The notes under the pieces are model-generated. The model had not been told where the DNA came from. It ran no database searches and was given only the letters and a program-made list of their open reading frames with translations. From assembly GCA_963663215.1 (NCBI GenBank), contig OY760140.1, forward strand, positions 1,054,001 through 1,118,000: DNA of 64,000 nt, read 5' to 3'. Origin of the DNA: BJGV01 sp003230615. Lineage in GTDB: Bacteria > Pseudomonadota > Gammaproteobacteria > Burkholderiales > Nitrosomonadaceae. Below, in pieces: positions 8,204 through 17,001 of the stretch (position 1 is its first letter; each line of letters starts with the position of its first letter). Made by a program: the position numbers and the translations under genes.

Positions 8204-9115
8204 ATGGAAAACCGTTCTCATGCCCTTATAGCAGGTTTATTCGTGATTCTTATGAGTGCGGCAGTAGCGATAACTGCCATATGGCTCAGTGGAGAAACTG
8301 CCGATCATTCCCATTATATTTTGATGTCTGAAGGCTCGGTGTCGGGACTCAACCCTGAAGCAGCAGTACGTTTTCGTGGTGTAAAAGTCGGCAAAGTGGA
8401 AGATATTGGCTTCGACCCAGAAAATTCCCGTTTTATTCAAATTCGTATTGGTGTTGATCGGAATGTGCCGCTTTCCAAAGGTGTTTTTGCACAGCTTGGC
8501 TACCAAGGCGTCACGGGGTTTGCCTATGTTCAGCTAGATGATGATGGCAATCAACCCGAACTACTGCAAACTAATGAAATTGATTTGGCACGCATCCCAA
8601 TGCGCTCTTCAACACTAGATAGAATAGTCTACTCGGGACAGGATCTGATGAACAGTGTAAATGAAACAGTAAAGAAAATGAATATTTTGTTGAATGATCA
8701 AAATCAGGAACGATTTGCGCATATTCTAAAAAACATTGAGGATGCATCCAGTAGTTTTGGCAGCTTCACTGAGGAACTACAGCCAAATCTTAAGACCTTG
8801 CCAGAGCTAACGAGAGAAACAAGTTCGTTACTTAAGAATGCCGACCAGCTAGTAAAAAATATCAACCGAATCGTGGAGAAAGTAGATCAGAAAGGGGGAA
8901 TTGTTGACAACTTATCGAAAAGTACCGAAGAGCTTGCGGACACTATTCCTAGATTTCGCGTGGCTATTGATAGCATTATAGTTGACGCCCAAAGAGTTAA
9001 TCGCGTTCTTCTACAATTGGAAGAACAACCAAGGAGTCTAATATTTGGTAGATCTCCACCACCACCAGGCCCAGGAGAAGATGGATTTGTATCACCCCAA
9101 GGAATATCAAAATGA
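8204..9115 (+). CDS. mlaD: MCE-domain protein, MlaD family
   Basis: A 303-residue protein with one N-terminal membrane helix (residues about 8-29, IAGLFVILMSAAVAITAIWL), then an MCE domain (about 36-118: SVSGLNPEAAVRFRGVKVGKVEDI, later GVTGFAYVQLDD). A long helical C-terminus follows, with a proline/glycine-rich end. MCE proteins form periplasmic hexameric rings that carry lipid between MlaE and the outer membrane side. This protein is longer than E. coli MlaD (183 residues), as in PqiB/LetB-like or betaproteobacterial forms with a helical tube. It overlaps the next gene by 4 bases. Confidence 0.9.
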   Translation: MENRSHALIAGLFVILMSAAVAITAIWLSGETADHSHYILMSEGSVSGLNPEAAVRFRGVKVGKVEDIGFDPENSRFIQIRIGVDRNVPLSKGVFAQLGYQGVTGFAYVQLDDDGNQPELLQTNEIDLARIPMRSSTLDRIVYSGQDLMNSVNETVKKMNILLNDQNQERFAHILKNIEDASSSFGSFTEELQPNLKTLPELTRETSSLLKNADQLVKNINRIVEKVDQKGGIVDNLSKSTEELADTIPRFRVAIDSIIVDAQRVNRVLLQLEEQPRSLIFGRSPPPPGPGEDGFVSPQGISK

Positions 9116-9741
9116 GAAAACTTTATATTCTCTTAAGTATATGGCTTGTAGGATGCACCATAATGCCTCAATCCAAAATACCAGCGGTATATGACTTTGG
9201 CTTACAACAAGTTTCTAAAACTTATAGCGCATCCGGCCAGCAAGGGCAGTTATGGACAAGTTTGCTGATAACAGAAGTGAAATCGCCCGTATGGTTGAAT
9301 AGTAATGCAATCCAGTATCGTTTAGCATATCGTGATCCCACTCAATCGTATACCTATGCCAATAGCCGTTGGACTGCCGCACCGGCAACATTACTCACCC
9401 ATCGAATTAGGAACCGTATTGCTGATGTTACAAACGACAAGGTAGTAAGCACAAGTAATGGCGCACGAGCTGACTTTACATTGCACCTTGAACTGGAAGA
9501 ATTTTCTCAGGTATTTGATACTGTAGATACAAGTCACGTGGTAATTAGACTTCGCGCTAGCTTAGTCCGCCGTAGCTCTCGTTTACTAAAGGCACAACGT
9601 AATTTCAGTATGGAGCAGGCGGCTCCTACAGCCAACGCTGCTGGAGCAGTACAAGCCTTAACAGAATCAAGCGACAAACTAACTGAAAATCTTATTACCT
9701 GGCTTGCTGAAGAATTGGAAAGAGAAGAAAAGAACCACTAA
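9112..9741 (+). CDS. ABC-type transport auxiliary lipoprotein (PqiC/DUF330-like)
   Basis: A 209-residue predicted lipoprotein with a short signal and lipobox LVGC (Cys15). The mature part reads YDFGLQQ..., later VWLNSNAIQYRLAYRDPTQSYTYANSRW, matching the ABC-type transport auxiliary component family (Pfam DUF330/PqiC). Such lipoproteins sit in the outer membrane and receive the MCE tube. The start ATGA overlaps the mlaD stop, so translation is coupled. No MlaC or MlaA gene follows. The 176 bases to lipA contain nothing recognised. Confidence 0.85.
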   Translation: MRKLYILLSIWLVGCTIMPQSKIPAVYDFGLQQVSKTYSASGQQGQLWTSLLITEVKSPVWLNSNAIQYRLAYRDPTQSYTYANSRWTAAPATLLTHRIRNRIADVTNDKVVSTSNGARADFTLHLELEEFSQVFDTVDTSHVVIRLRASLVRRSSRLLKAQRNFSMEQAAPTANAAGAVQALTESSDKLTENLITWLAEELEREEKNH

Positions 9742-9917
9742 AGAACTCATAGTTAAACATATCGTGGGGCAAGAATAGGATCTAGGAATTCCCTGCCTTC
9801 CGTGATTAGGCATTTACGTAAGTAACATAAACACTTTCTACATAAAAATACTAAATTGGTCTGAAGAAACATTTCAGATATGAAGCCTTTTGTTTGAGCA
9901 ATTTTTCAATCATTTTT

Positions 9918-10862
9918 CTAAATTATACCTGCCTCATGTGCCTGTTGATCAGCATGGTAGCTAGAACGCACCATCGGCCCACATGCAGCGTTACGAAAAC
10001 CCATCTCAACTGCAACACACTCAATTTCCTTGAAATCTTTAGGCGATACATAGCGCATTACAGGTAAATGGCCAGCGCTGGGTTGCAAATACTGGCCAAT
10101 AGTGAGTAGTTCTACGTCATTTTTACGTAAGTTACGTAATACTTCATAGATTTCATTGTCGGTCTCACCGAGACCTAGCATTAACCCAGATTTGGTAGGA
10201 ACTTGAGGGGAACATACCTTGAAATCTTTCAGTAATTTTAGTGAATGCGTATAGTCTGCTCCTGGACGACACTGCTTATAGAGACGCGGTACAGTCTCAA
10301 GATTGTGATTTAATACATCAGGCGGGCAAGCAGATAATTTTTCTAGTGCAACTTCCAATCTCCCCCGAAAATCAGGTACCAAAATCTCAATTTTCGTATC
10401 GGGGGAATGTATACGTATCTGACTTATACAATCAACAAAGTGCTGGGCGCCGCCATCACGAAGATCATCCCGGTCAACACTAGTGATAACTACGTATTTC
10501 AAGCCCATTGCAGTGATTGATTGCGCTAAATGTAGTGGCTCCTTAGTATCTGGTGGTAATGGTCTACCATGCGCTACGTCACAAAATGGACAACGACGAG
10601 TGCAGAGATCGCCTAGGATCATGAATGTGGCGGTACCTCTACCAAAACACTCTCCAATATTGGGGCATGATGCTTCCTCACAAACCGTGTGGAGTTTCTG
10701 TTCCCGTAGAATACGTTTAACTTCGTAAAACGCTTGGCTACTGGATGAGCGAACTCGTATCCAAGACGGCTTGCGTAATGGAACACCATTGGAGTAAGGT
10801 ACAATTTTGATTGGATTTCGCGCTGTCTTTTCTGCACCTTTCTGGCGGATTTCATTTGTCAT
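9918..10862 (-). CDS. lipA: Lipoyl synthase
   Basis: A radical-SAM enzyme of 314 residues that inserts two sulfurs into protein-bound octanoate. The auxiliary cluster motif CEEASCPNIGEC and the radical-SAM CTRRCPFC are intact. RPLPPDTKEP and TDNEIYEVLRNLR are family blocks, and RSSYHADQQA at the end carries the conserved Arg-Ser-Ser-Tyr cluster ligand region. A longer reading to 10913 would overlap lipB by 47 bases. ATG at 10862, 4 bases after the lipB stop, is preferred. Transcribed after lipB in a lipB-lipA pair. Confidence 0.95.
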   Translation of the reverse strand: MTNEIRQKGAEKTARNPIKIVPYSNGVPLRKPSWIRVRSSSSQAFYEVKRILREQKLHTVCEEASCPNIGECFGRGTATFMILGDLCTRRCPFCDVAHGRPLPPDTKEPLHLAQSITAMGLKYVVITSVDRDDLRDGGAQHFVDCISQIRIHSPDTKIEILVPDFRGRLEVALEKLSACPPDVLNHNLETVPRLYKQCRPGADYTHSLKLLKDFKVCSPQVPTKSGLMLGLGETDNEIYEVLRNLRKNDVELLTIGQYLQPSAGHLPVMRYVSPKDFKEIECVAVEMGFRNAACGPMVRSSYHADQQAHEAGII

Positions 10863-10866
10863 GGGA

Positions 10867-11523
10867 CTAAGTACTCTTTTCTTTGATAATTCTTCTTTGT
10901 AATTTCTCTGCAAGCTTATCGCTCAGTACTTCTACCCCGTCGGCTATTCCAAGATCTTTTGTTTGAGTTACCCTTAATCCAGGGTAGCCGCAGGGATTAA
11001 TCGCAGAAAATGGAGTCAAATCCATGTCAACATTCAGTGCTATGCCATGGTAGCAACAACCATTTTTTATTTTCAATCCTAGTGCTGCTATTTTTGCATC
11101 CCCCACATATACGCCGGGTGATTCCATGCGACTTTCAGTGTCGATACAATACTCTTTGAGTAAGTCTATCACAGCGCCTTCCATTTTCCTGACCAACTCA
11201 CGTACACCAATCTTAAGACGACGAACGTCAAGTAATAAATAGGCAACAATCTGACCAGGGCCATGATAAGTAATTTGACCACCCCGGTCAGTTCTAACCA
11301 CATCAATACCATTATTCTGGAGCAAATGCTCCAATTTACCCGCTATGCCTAAAGTATAGACTGATGGATGTTGCAACAGCCATATTTCATCATAAGTATT
11401 TTTTGTGCGTGCTAATGTGAAGCTCTTCATTGCCTGCCAGGTAACAAAATAGTCCGCTAAGCCGGAATGTTTTATATTGAACTTTGAATTATTTGTTCTT
11501 GAATCCAGGTATGGAGTATCCAT
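10867..11523 (-). CDS. lipB: Octanoyl-ACP:protein N-octanoyltransferase
   Basis: LipB moves octanoate from ACP to the lipoyl domains of E2 and GcvH proteins, the step before LipA. The signature RGGQITYHGPGQ is present. The catalytic Lys sits in KIAALGLKI and the catalytic Cys in INPCGYPGL. The length of about 218 residues is normal. ATG at 11523 is favoured over an upstream TTG at 11529. The gene lies between ybeD and lipA, the same order as E. coli ybeD-lipB-lipA. Confidence 0.95.
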   Translation of the reverse strand: MDTPYLDSRTNNSKFNIKHSGLADYFVTWQAMKSFTLARTKNTYDEIWLLQHPSVYTLGIAGKLEHLLQNNGIDVVRTDRGGQITYHGPGQIVAYLLLDVRRLKIGVRELVRKMEGAVIDLLKEYCIDTESRMESPGVYVGDAKIAALGLKIKNGCCYHGIALNVDMDLTPFSAINPCGYPGLRVTQTKDLGIADGVEVLSDKLAEKLQRRIIKEKST

Positions 11524-11566
11524 ATTCAATCAAAATGATTCGAAACGATAAAACTAAAACTGCATA

Positions 11567-11833
11567 TCAAAGCACCATTACTACCATTGGGTGATCGCAC
11601 AATTCCTGATATAGGGCATCCAATTGAGCACGAGAAATGGCGTGAACAGTGCATGTTAAGCTCAAATATTTATTTTTATTGCTGTTTCTTGTTTCCAAGG
11701 AGGCCTCATCAAAATCGGGAACATGGCGCTTCACTATCTTTAATATTGATTGAGTGAAATTCTGATCGGCCCTCCCCATGATCTTTATGGGGAAGTCGCA
11801 CGGATACTCAATAAGTGTAGACTCCAGCATCAT
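11567..11833 (-). CDS. ybeD: YbeD family protein (DUF493)
   Basis: An 88-residue protein. LIEYPCDFPIKIMGRADQNF, a central KNKYLSLTCTVHAISRAQLDALYQEL and the terminal PMVVMVL match YbeD (E. coli ends IVRMVL). It has an ACT-like fold in E. coli, with a regulatory role suspected but not settled. ATG at 11833 is chosen; a TTG at 11851 would add six residues. It sits between dat and lipB, as is common in Proteobacteria. Confidence 0.9.
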   Translation of the reverse strand: MMLESTLIEYPCDFPIKIMGRADQNFTQSILKIVKRHVPDFDEASLETRNSNKNKYLSLTCTVHAISRAQLDALYQELCDHPMVVMVL

Positions 11834-11873
11834 GCTCAAATATCCCAGCAAACCCCTACTCTACAATGTTCCC

Positions 11874-12737
11874 TCACATTACAGTGGACTTATAATTCTG
11901 GTAAAGCTGGTACAGCTGTAAAAATATCTTTCCTGGCTTTCCGTTACCCACCGACTTACCATCAAGATGTGTAATTGACATAATGCCCTTAGTTGAAGAT
12001 GTTAGTAAAAGTTCTTGTGCGGTGCGTATCTCATATTCTGATACATTTCGTATCTCGTGTGGAATATCATGTGCAGCTGCTAGCTCCAATACAACATCAT
12101 AGGTAATGCCAGGAAGCATTAAATAACTCTTTGGTGGGGCTAGAAGCATCTCACTTTTTACAACAAAGATATTACTGGTGGAGCCCTCCGTCAAAAATCC
12201 TTCTCTTAACAATAAAGCTTCCACTGCATTCTCATCCAGTGCTTTCTGACGCAGCAACACATTTGGTAACAACGAAGTTGCTTTTATGTCACAACGTAGC
12301 CAACGGTTGTCATTTGCCGTGATAGCAGAAACACCAGTGGCAATTAACTCTTTCGAGGGTGCTAATAACGGAGAGCTCATGATGAATACTGTTGGTATTA
12401 CATCCTCCGGAAAAGAGTGATCGCGTGGAGCCACACCGCGTGTAATTTGCAAGTAAATAGACTGATCGTCGCTTTCGTTGCTAGCGACGATTTTTTCTAA
12501 CAATTCCTTCCACTCAACGTCTAAATGAGGATTTTTCAGGCGAATACCATCGAGACTATTTTGTAAGCGGCGCAAGTGTTCTGTTAAGCGAAAAAGTCTA
12601 CTAGAGTACACGGGTACCACTTCGTAGACGCCATCACCAAAAATGAATCCCCTATCCAGTACTGAAATACGTGCATCCTCGATTGGAATGAAAGAACCAT
12701 TGAGACAAACTAAATTTTGAATACTCATATTAGCCAT
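11874..12737 (-). CDS. dat: D-amino acid aminotransferase (class IV, PLP)
   Basis: A 287-residue class-IV aminotransferase. RGFIFGDGVYEVVPVY (residues about 29-44) is the family N-terminal block. The PLP-binding Lys is in CDIKATSLLPNVL, the phosphate-binding region in EGSTSNIFVV, and TSSTKGIMSITHLDG is near the end. It converts D-alanine and 2-oxoglutarate to pyruvate and D-glutamate, feeding peptidoglycan synthesis. The branched-chain enzyme IlvE is a relative; the dacA-type and ybeD neighbours favour Dat. A second ATG at 12728 is possible. No strong SD is visible. Confidence 0.85.
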   Translation of the reverse strand: MANMSIQNLVCLNGSFIPIEDARISVLDRGFIFGDGVYEVVPVYSSRLFRLTEHLRRLQNSLDGIRLKNPHLDVEWKELLEKIVASNESDDQSIYLQITRGVAPRDHSFPEDVIPTVFIMSSPLLAPSKELIATGVSAITANDNRWLRCDIKATSLLPNVLLRQKALDENAVEALLLREGFLTEGSTSNIFVVKSEMLLAPPKSYLMLPGITYDVVLELAAAHDIPHEIRNVSEYEIRTAQELLLTSSTKGIMSITHLDGKSVGNGKPGKIFLQLYQLYQNYKSTVM

Positions 12738-12768
12738 CGATAAAGATAGATTTAACTACGATGTAAAG

Positions 12769-13911
12769 TTAATTAAACAATAGCCGCAGGCTATCCCAAG
12801 CACGACTAATAAAATTAGCTTGATCTACATTCTCCAACGCTACTAGAGGTTGCTCAGATATTGCCTCCCCATTAAATGCAAACCTGACTATGCCTACTTT
12901 TTGTCCTTTGCTTATAGGAGCAATCAGCGGTTGCATATACTCCATGGTAGCTTTTAATTTATCAAATTGCCCCTTGGGCAGTGAAAAATACAGGTCACGG
13001 TTAAATCCCGTCTTAAGCATCTCTCGCTCACCCTTCCACAGTTGAATAGTAGTCACCTCTTGTTTCTTCCGATACAAGTGTACGGTATCGTAGAATTGGA
13101 AACCATAGTTCAAGAGGCGCTGGCTCTCCATAGTACGTACTTTATCAGAGGTGGTGCCTAGTACCACTGAAATCAATCGCCGCTCATTTCGTCTTGCTGA
13201 AGTAACGAGGCAATAACCAGCAGCTTTAGTATATCCAGTCTTGAGACCATCTACATTTGGATCAAGCCATAGAAGTCGATTCCTATTGGTTTGTGAAATC
13301 TTGTTGTAGGTATACTCCCGCAGAGAATAAAGTGGGTAGTGCTCTGGAAAATTACGGATCATGTCTACCACTAGCAAGGCTAAATCATAAGCAGTGGTAA
13401 AATGCTCTGGATGCGGTAAGCCTGTAGAATTAGCAAAATGAGTGTTCTTCATTCCCAACCTCTCAGCTTCTTTATTCATCATTTGCGCGAAGTTTTCCTC
13501 AGATCCAGCAATAGCTTCTGCCAAGGCTATACTAGCATCGTTACCAGACTGTACAATTAATCCGCGTACTAATTCACCAATTGTTACTGGCTTGCCAGGT
13601 TCGATGAACATGCGTGAACCAATTGCGTGCCAAGCATTCTCTGATACGGACACAGACTGGGTCAGGGTAATACGCTTTTGCCTCAGAGCTGAAAAAGTGA
13701 CATGTGCCGTCATCATTTTGGTGAGCGATGCGGGTTCGACACGCTCATGAACATTTTGACCGATCAACGTCTGCCCACTTTGAAAGTCAGTAAGAATATA
13801 AGCTTTTGCAGCCAGAGATAAATCAGGTTGCAACGGCACTTGATTCGTAGACTGCTGAGCAAACACGAAAGATGAAGCAAGGAGCTGCACAAACAAGAGT
13901 GAACGTTTCAT
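12769..13911 (-). CDS. D-alanyl-D-alanine carboxypeptidase (PBP5/6 type)
   Basis: A 380-residue penicillin-binding protein of the DacA/DacC/DacD type; the paralogue cannot be fixed from sequence alone. A signal peptide (residues 1-19, ending FVFAQ) precedes the catalytic domain with S62-L-T-K65, S122-G-N and K224-T-G. The PBP5 C-terminal domain follows, and the end FISRAWDSLRLLFN is an amphipathic membrane-anchoring helix. It trims the terminal D-Ala from peptidoglycan stems in the periplasm. It is 31 bases upstream of dat, so D-alanine release and D-amino acid metabolism are encoded together. Confidence 0.93.
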   Translation of the reverse strand: MKRSLLFVQLLASSFVFAQQSTNQVPLQPDLSLAAKAYILTDFQSGQTLIGQNVHERVEPASLTKMMTAHVTFSALRQKRITLTQSVSVSENAWHAIGSRMFIEPGKPVTIGELVRGLIVQSGNDASIALAEAIAGSEENFAQMMNKEAERLGMKNTHFANSTGLPHPEHFTTAYDLALLVVDMIRNFPEHYPLYSLREYTYNKISQTNRNRLLWLDPNVDGLKTGYTKAAGYCLVTSARRNERRLISVVLGTTSDKVRTMESQRLLNYGFQFYDTVHLYRKKQEVTTIQLWKGEREMLKTGFNRDLYFSLPKGQFDKLKATMEYMQPLIAPISKGQKVGIVRFAFNGEAISEQPLVALENVDQANFISRAWDSLRLLFN

Positions 13912-14093
13912 TGGAAATTGAACATAAAAATTATCTGTTATTATACCTTAGGTAGTTAAGATACCTTGATTCCATTGGAAAGATTATCTTTTCAGAAGGT
14001 GATATAGAATGCATTACCACCTTTTGTAACTTTTACGACATGACAGAACCGTAGACTGAGATAAGAAGAAAGTTCAAACCAGCAGATCTAATG

Positions 14094-14384
14094 CTATTTA
14101 CTAAGACATATACTGAATCCATCTTTCCAGCCATTACGATATTGACTATCTTTTGAAAAACGGTGCTTATCCTTAAATCCATAAGAAGTCTTCTTGGCAG
14201 TTTCACAACCATCAATATACCCATCTTTGAAAGCAGGAGGATAACCGGCAAGATTATAAGTAGGACGCGTACTTGGTGGTAGTGGCCCGGAAGGCTTTGA
14301 ACTTTTGCCTCGGCTAGAATCCATTGATGCACAGCCCGTAAGCATTGAAAATAGAATAATTGCTGCGATCAAACGCATCGTCAT
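14094..14384 (-). CDS. Small lipoprotein of unknown function
   Basis: A 96-residue predicted lipoprotein: signal helix LIAAIILFSML then lipobox LTGC (Cys18). The mature part is serine/proline-rich at first, then has a compact YPPAFKDGYIDGCETAKKTSYGFKDK...YRNGWKDGFSIC block with paired Cys and aromatic-Asp-Gly repeats. The FKDGYIDGC/GWKDGFSIC symmetry suggests a tandem motif. Function is not known. It overlaps the upstream 60-residue ORF by ATGA, implying translational coupling. Likely outer-membrane located. Confidence 0.8.
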   Translation of the reverse strand: MTMRLIAAIILFSMLTGCASMDSSRGKSSKPSGPLPPSTRPTYNLAGYPPAFKDGYIDGCETAKKTSYGFKDKHRFSKDSQYRNGWKDGFSICLSK

Positions 14385-14563
14385 TTTCCTCTGCCACCGA
14401 GGACACTTCCCAGAATCCCTCGGAAAAGCACGCGACTAACCTGCGCGCTGATCGAACGAGCTGCACTTTTTGCTGCAGCAGATAAAATACCTTGACGATT
14501 TGCAAGACCGAGCATCAAAGCAATATCATAATTGGAACTTGTGATCAGAAACGATTCTGACAT
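14381..14563 (-). CDS. Small protein resembling the C-terminus of HerA-like DUF853 ATPases
   Basis: A 60-residue ORF. Its second half (ILSAAAKSAARSISAQVSRVLFRGILGSVLGG) is Ala/Ser/Gly-rich and closely resembles the extreme C-terminal tail of DUF853 helicase-like proteins. The ATPase body is absent upstream. It could be a free-standing small protein or the remnant of a lost DUF853 gene. The ATGA overlap with the lipoprotein gene argues that it is still translated. ATG start with no strong SD. Confidence 0.5.
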   Translation of the reverse strand: MSESFLITSSNYDIALMLGLANRQGILSAAAKSAARSISAQVSRVLFRGILGSVLGGRGK

Positions 14564-14647
14564 TAATAGCCTAGTAAGGTATCAAAGATATTAAATTATA
14601 TCAGTGAAGCTACTCCTTGGAAGTTTGATTCTTTACCCTCGTGCCGT

Positions 14648-14917
14648 CTAGTTCGCTATTCCCATCAGGAACAATAACACTGACCACAACATTATGGTGC
14701 ACCAAATCAGGCCGATCGTACTTTGTAGAAAATCCATGTCAGCTTTTTCACCCAGACCTAGCTCTGGCCGATAATACACACCACCAGCCTCATGTAGTGA
14801 GTCTCCCAGACGCACACCCAGCGCCCCGGCGGCTCTAGCGAGAATGATTCGATCTCGACTGCCAACAGGAAGTCATTGCTCTAACAAAAATGCAAAAACT
14901 AACGAAAATATGGTCAT
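14648..14917 (-). pseudogene. Collapsed CobD/CbiB-family gene (large internal deletion plus in-frame stop)
   Basis: One minus-strand frame reads MTIFSLVFAFLLEQ from an ATG at 14917. It then hits a TGA (14875-14873) and continues VGSRDRIILARAAGALGVRL, GVYYRPELGLGEKADMDFL, QSTIGLIWCTIMLW, and ends at 14648. The start matches the N-terminus and the rest the C-terminal about 70 residues of the betaproteobacterial CobD/CbiB family protein (normally about 300 residues). Roughly 200 central residues are gone. This explains the otherwise empty 390 bases between the 60-residue ORF and sucD. Confidence 0.7.
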
Positions 14918-14950
14918 GGCTAGGTAGTTTTGGTGTTACCAGATTCCATC

Positions 14951-15829
14951 TTAACGCAACACCGATTTTAATAATTTACCCATCTCAGCTGGGTTGCGAG
15001 TCACCTTGATTCCACATTCTTCCATCACCGCAATCTTTTCCTGAGCAGTGCCCTTACCACCAGAAATAATCGCACCAGCATGCCCCATTCGCTTGCCTTG
15101 CGGCGCAGTTACTCCAGCAATAAATCCCACTACCGGTTTAGTCATATTGTTCTTAATCCAGTAAGCACATTCCTCTTCGTCAGAACCTCCAATTTCTCCC
15201 ACCATCAGCACTGCATCAGTTTCATTATCCTCGTTGAACAATTTCATCACATCAAGATGTTTCAATCCATTAATCGGGTCGCCTCCGATACCTATGCAGG
15301 TAGACTGTCCAAAACCCTGCTCCATTAATTGAGCAACTGCTTCGTAAGTCAGCGTACCGGAACGAGATACGACTCCGACACGCCCTTTCCTGTGGATATA
15401 TCCAGGCATGATGCCAATCTTAATTTCATCAGGGGTTATGATGCCAGGACAGTTGGGTCCGATCAGTAGGGTTTTATGTTTCTGCATCTTGTATCGGGTG
15501 CGCAGCATGTCACGCACAGGAATTCCTTCGGTAATACAAATTACTAGATCAAGTTCCGCATCTACCGCTTCATCTATTGCGTCAGCAGCAAAAGGGGGCG
15601 GCACATATATCACTGAAACCGTAGCACCAGTAGCCTGCTTTGCTTCTTTGACAGTGGCATAAATCGGAATGTGATCAAATTTATCACCTAGTTTTTTCGG
15701 ATTTACCCCCGCAACAAAGCAAATCTTTCCATTAGAATAGTCGACACACATACGAGTATGGAATTGCCCGGTCTTTCCAGTAATCCCCTGAGTCATGACT
15801 CTAGTGCTCTGATTTATTAAGATTGCCAT
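14951..15829 (-). CDS. sucD: Succinyl-CoA synthetase (ADP-forming) alpha subunit
   Basis: A 292-residue TCA-cycle enzyme subunit, full length. The N-terminal CoA-binding fold contains QGITGKTGQFHTR, followed by AGVNPKKLG and IGPNCPGIITPDE. The phosphorylated His lies in RMGHAGAIISGGKGTAQEK. It pairs with SucC to interconvert succinyl-CoA and succinate with ATP formation. It is 2 bases downstream of sucC, the normal sucCD order. It is immediately followed by the CobD-like pseudogene. Confidence 0.97.
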   Translation of the reverse strand: MAILINQSTRVMTQGITGKTGQFHTRMCVDYSNGKICFVAGVNPKKLGDKFDHIPIYATVKEAKQATGATVSVIYVPPPFAADAIDEAVDAELDLVICITEGIPVRDMLRTRYKMQKHKTLLIGPNCPGIITPDEIKIGIMPGYIHRKGRVGVVSRSGTLTYEAVAQLMEQGFGQSTCIGIGGDPINGLKHLDVMKLFNEDNETDAVLMVGEIGGSDEEECAYWIKNNMTKPVVGFIAGVTAPQGKRMGHAGAIISGGKGTAQEKIAVMEECGIKVTRNPAEMGKLLKSVLR

Positions 15830-15831
15830 GA

Positions 15832-17001
15832 CTATTCTCCCTTAGCTGCAGCTGTTACAGCATGCTGAGCTGCATCACCCATGTTACGCACCGAAATAAT
15901 TTGCATGCCAGATTCAGCTAGGATTTTCTTGCCCAAATCAGCATTGGTACCTTCAAGTCGCACCACTAGCGGAATAGTAATCTTTACTTCTCGAACTGCT
16001 GCAACCACACCTCTGGCAATCACGTCACATTTCATAATGCCACCAAATATGTTTACCAATATAGCCCGTAGCTTCGTGTTACGCAGCATTAACTTAAATG
16101 CCTCCGAAACTTTTTCAGAAGTAGCACTACCGCCCACATCAAGAAAGTTTGCTGGGTTTCCACCATAAAGTTTAATAATATCCATAGTTGCCATCGCAAG
16201 ACCTGCTCCGTTGACTAAACAACCGATATTACCGTCGAGCGGAACATATGAAAGATCATGTTTTGATGCCTCAATTTCCATTGGATCTTCTTCATCATAA
16301 TCACGTAAGGCTTCTATATCAGTGTGTCTAAACAGCGCATTATCATCAAAGTTAATTTTTGCATCAAGCGCCAGAACATGATTATCAGTGGTGAGTATTA
16401 ATGGATTAATTTCAATTAGCAATGCATCAGTACTATCAAATAATTTATACAAGTTTTGTAGTAATATTTGAACTTCAGATGCACCAGATTGAGAAATATC
16501 GATCTTTCGAACGATATCGTCTACATTTTTACTGGTAAGCCCTTCTATTGGATCAATGAACACCTTGCAAATTTTCTCCGGTGTTTTAGCGGCAACTTCC
16601 TCAATATTCACTCCACCTTCTGAACTCGCCATCAGACACACGCGCTGACTACTACGATCTACCAACATTCCAATGTAAAATTCCTTCTGGATATCAGCTC
16701 CCTGCTCGATTAAAAGCCGCCGAACAATTTGCCCTCGCTCATCGGTTTGATGAGTAACGAGGGTCATGCCTAGAATCTCTACTGCATACTGCTTCACTTC
16801 ATTGAGTGACTTCGCCACTTTTACGCCACCACCTTTACCTCGTCCACCTGCATGAATCTGCGCCTTTACGACCCATGTACTACCACTTAATTTTCTGGCC
16901 GCATCAACTGCTTCGTTGATACTAAAGCAAGCGATACTATCCAGAATTGCAACTCCAAACTCACGCAAAAGTTTTTTAGCCTGGTACTCATGAATTTTCA
17001 T
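15832..17001 (-). CDS. sucC: Succinyl-CoA synthetase beta subunit
   Basis: A 389-residue ATP-grasp protein, the usual SucC length. MKIHEYQAKKLLREFGV starts it. The nucleotide-binding loop is IHAGGRGKGGGVKVAKS, and LIEINPLILTTDN and ALDAKINFDDNAL are conserved metal/nucleotide segments. The C-terminal ligase domain has VNGAGLAMATMDIIKLYGG and VNIFGGIMKCD. It forms the alpha2-beta2 enzyme with SucD. First gene of sucCD. Confidence 0.97.
   Translation of the reverse strand: MKIHEYQAKKLLREFGVAILDSIACFSINEAVDAARKLSGSTWVVKAQIHAGGRGKGGGVKVAKSLNEVKQYAVEILGMTLVTHQTDERGQIVRRLLIEQGADIQKEFYIGMLVDRSSQRVCLMASSEGGVNIEEVAAKTPEKICKVFIDPIEGLTSKNVDDIVRKIDISQSGASEVQILLQNLYKLFDSTDALLIEINPLILTTDNHVLALDAKINFDDNALFRHTDIEALRDYDEEDPMEIEASKHDLSYVPLDGNIGCLVNGAGLAMATMDIIKLYGGNPANFLDVGGSATSEKVSEAFKLMLRNTKLRAILVNIFGGIMKCDVIARGVVAAVREVKITIPLVVRLEGTNADLGKKILAESGMQIISVRNMGDAAQHAVTAAAKGE

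Noticed and set aside
14641..14838. 65-codon plus-strand frame
   Set aside because: It is the antisense of the CobD-like pseudogene, whose minus-strand frame carries recognisable motifs.
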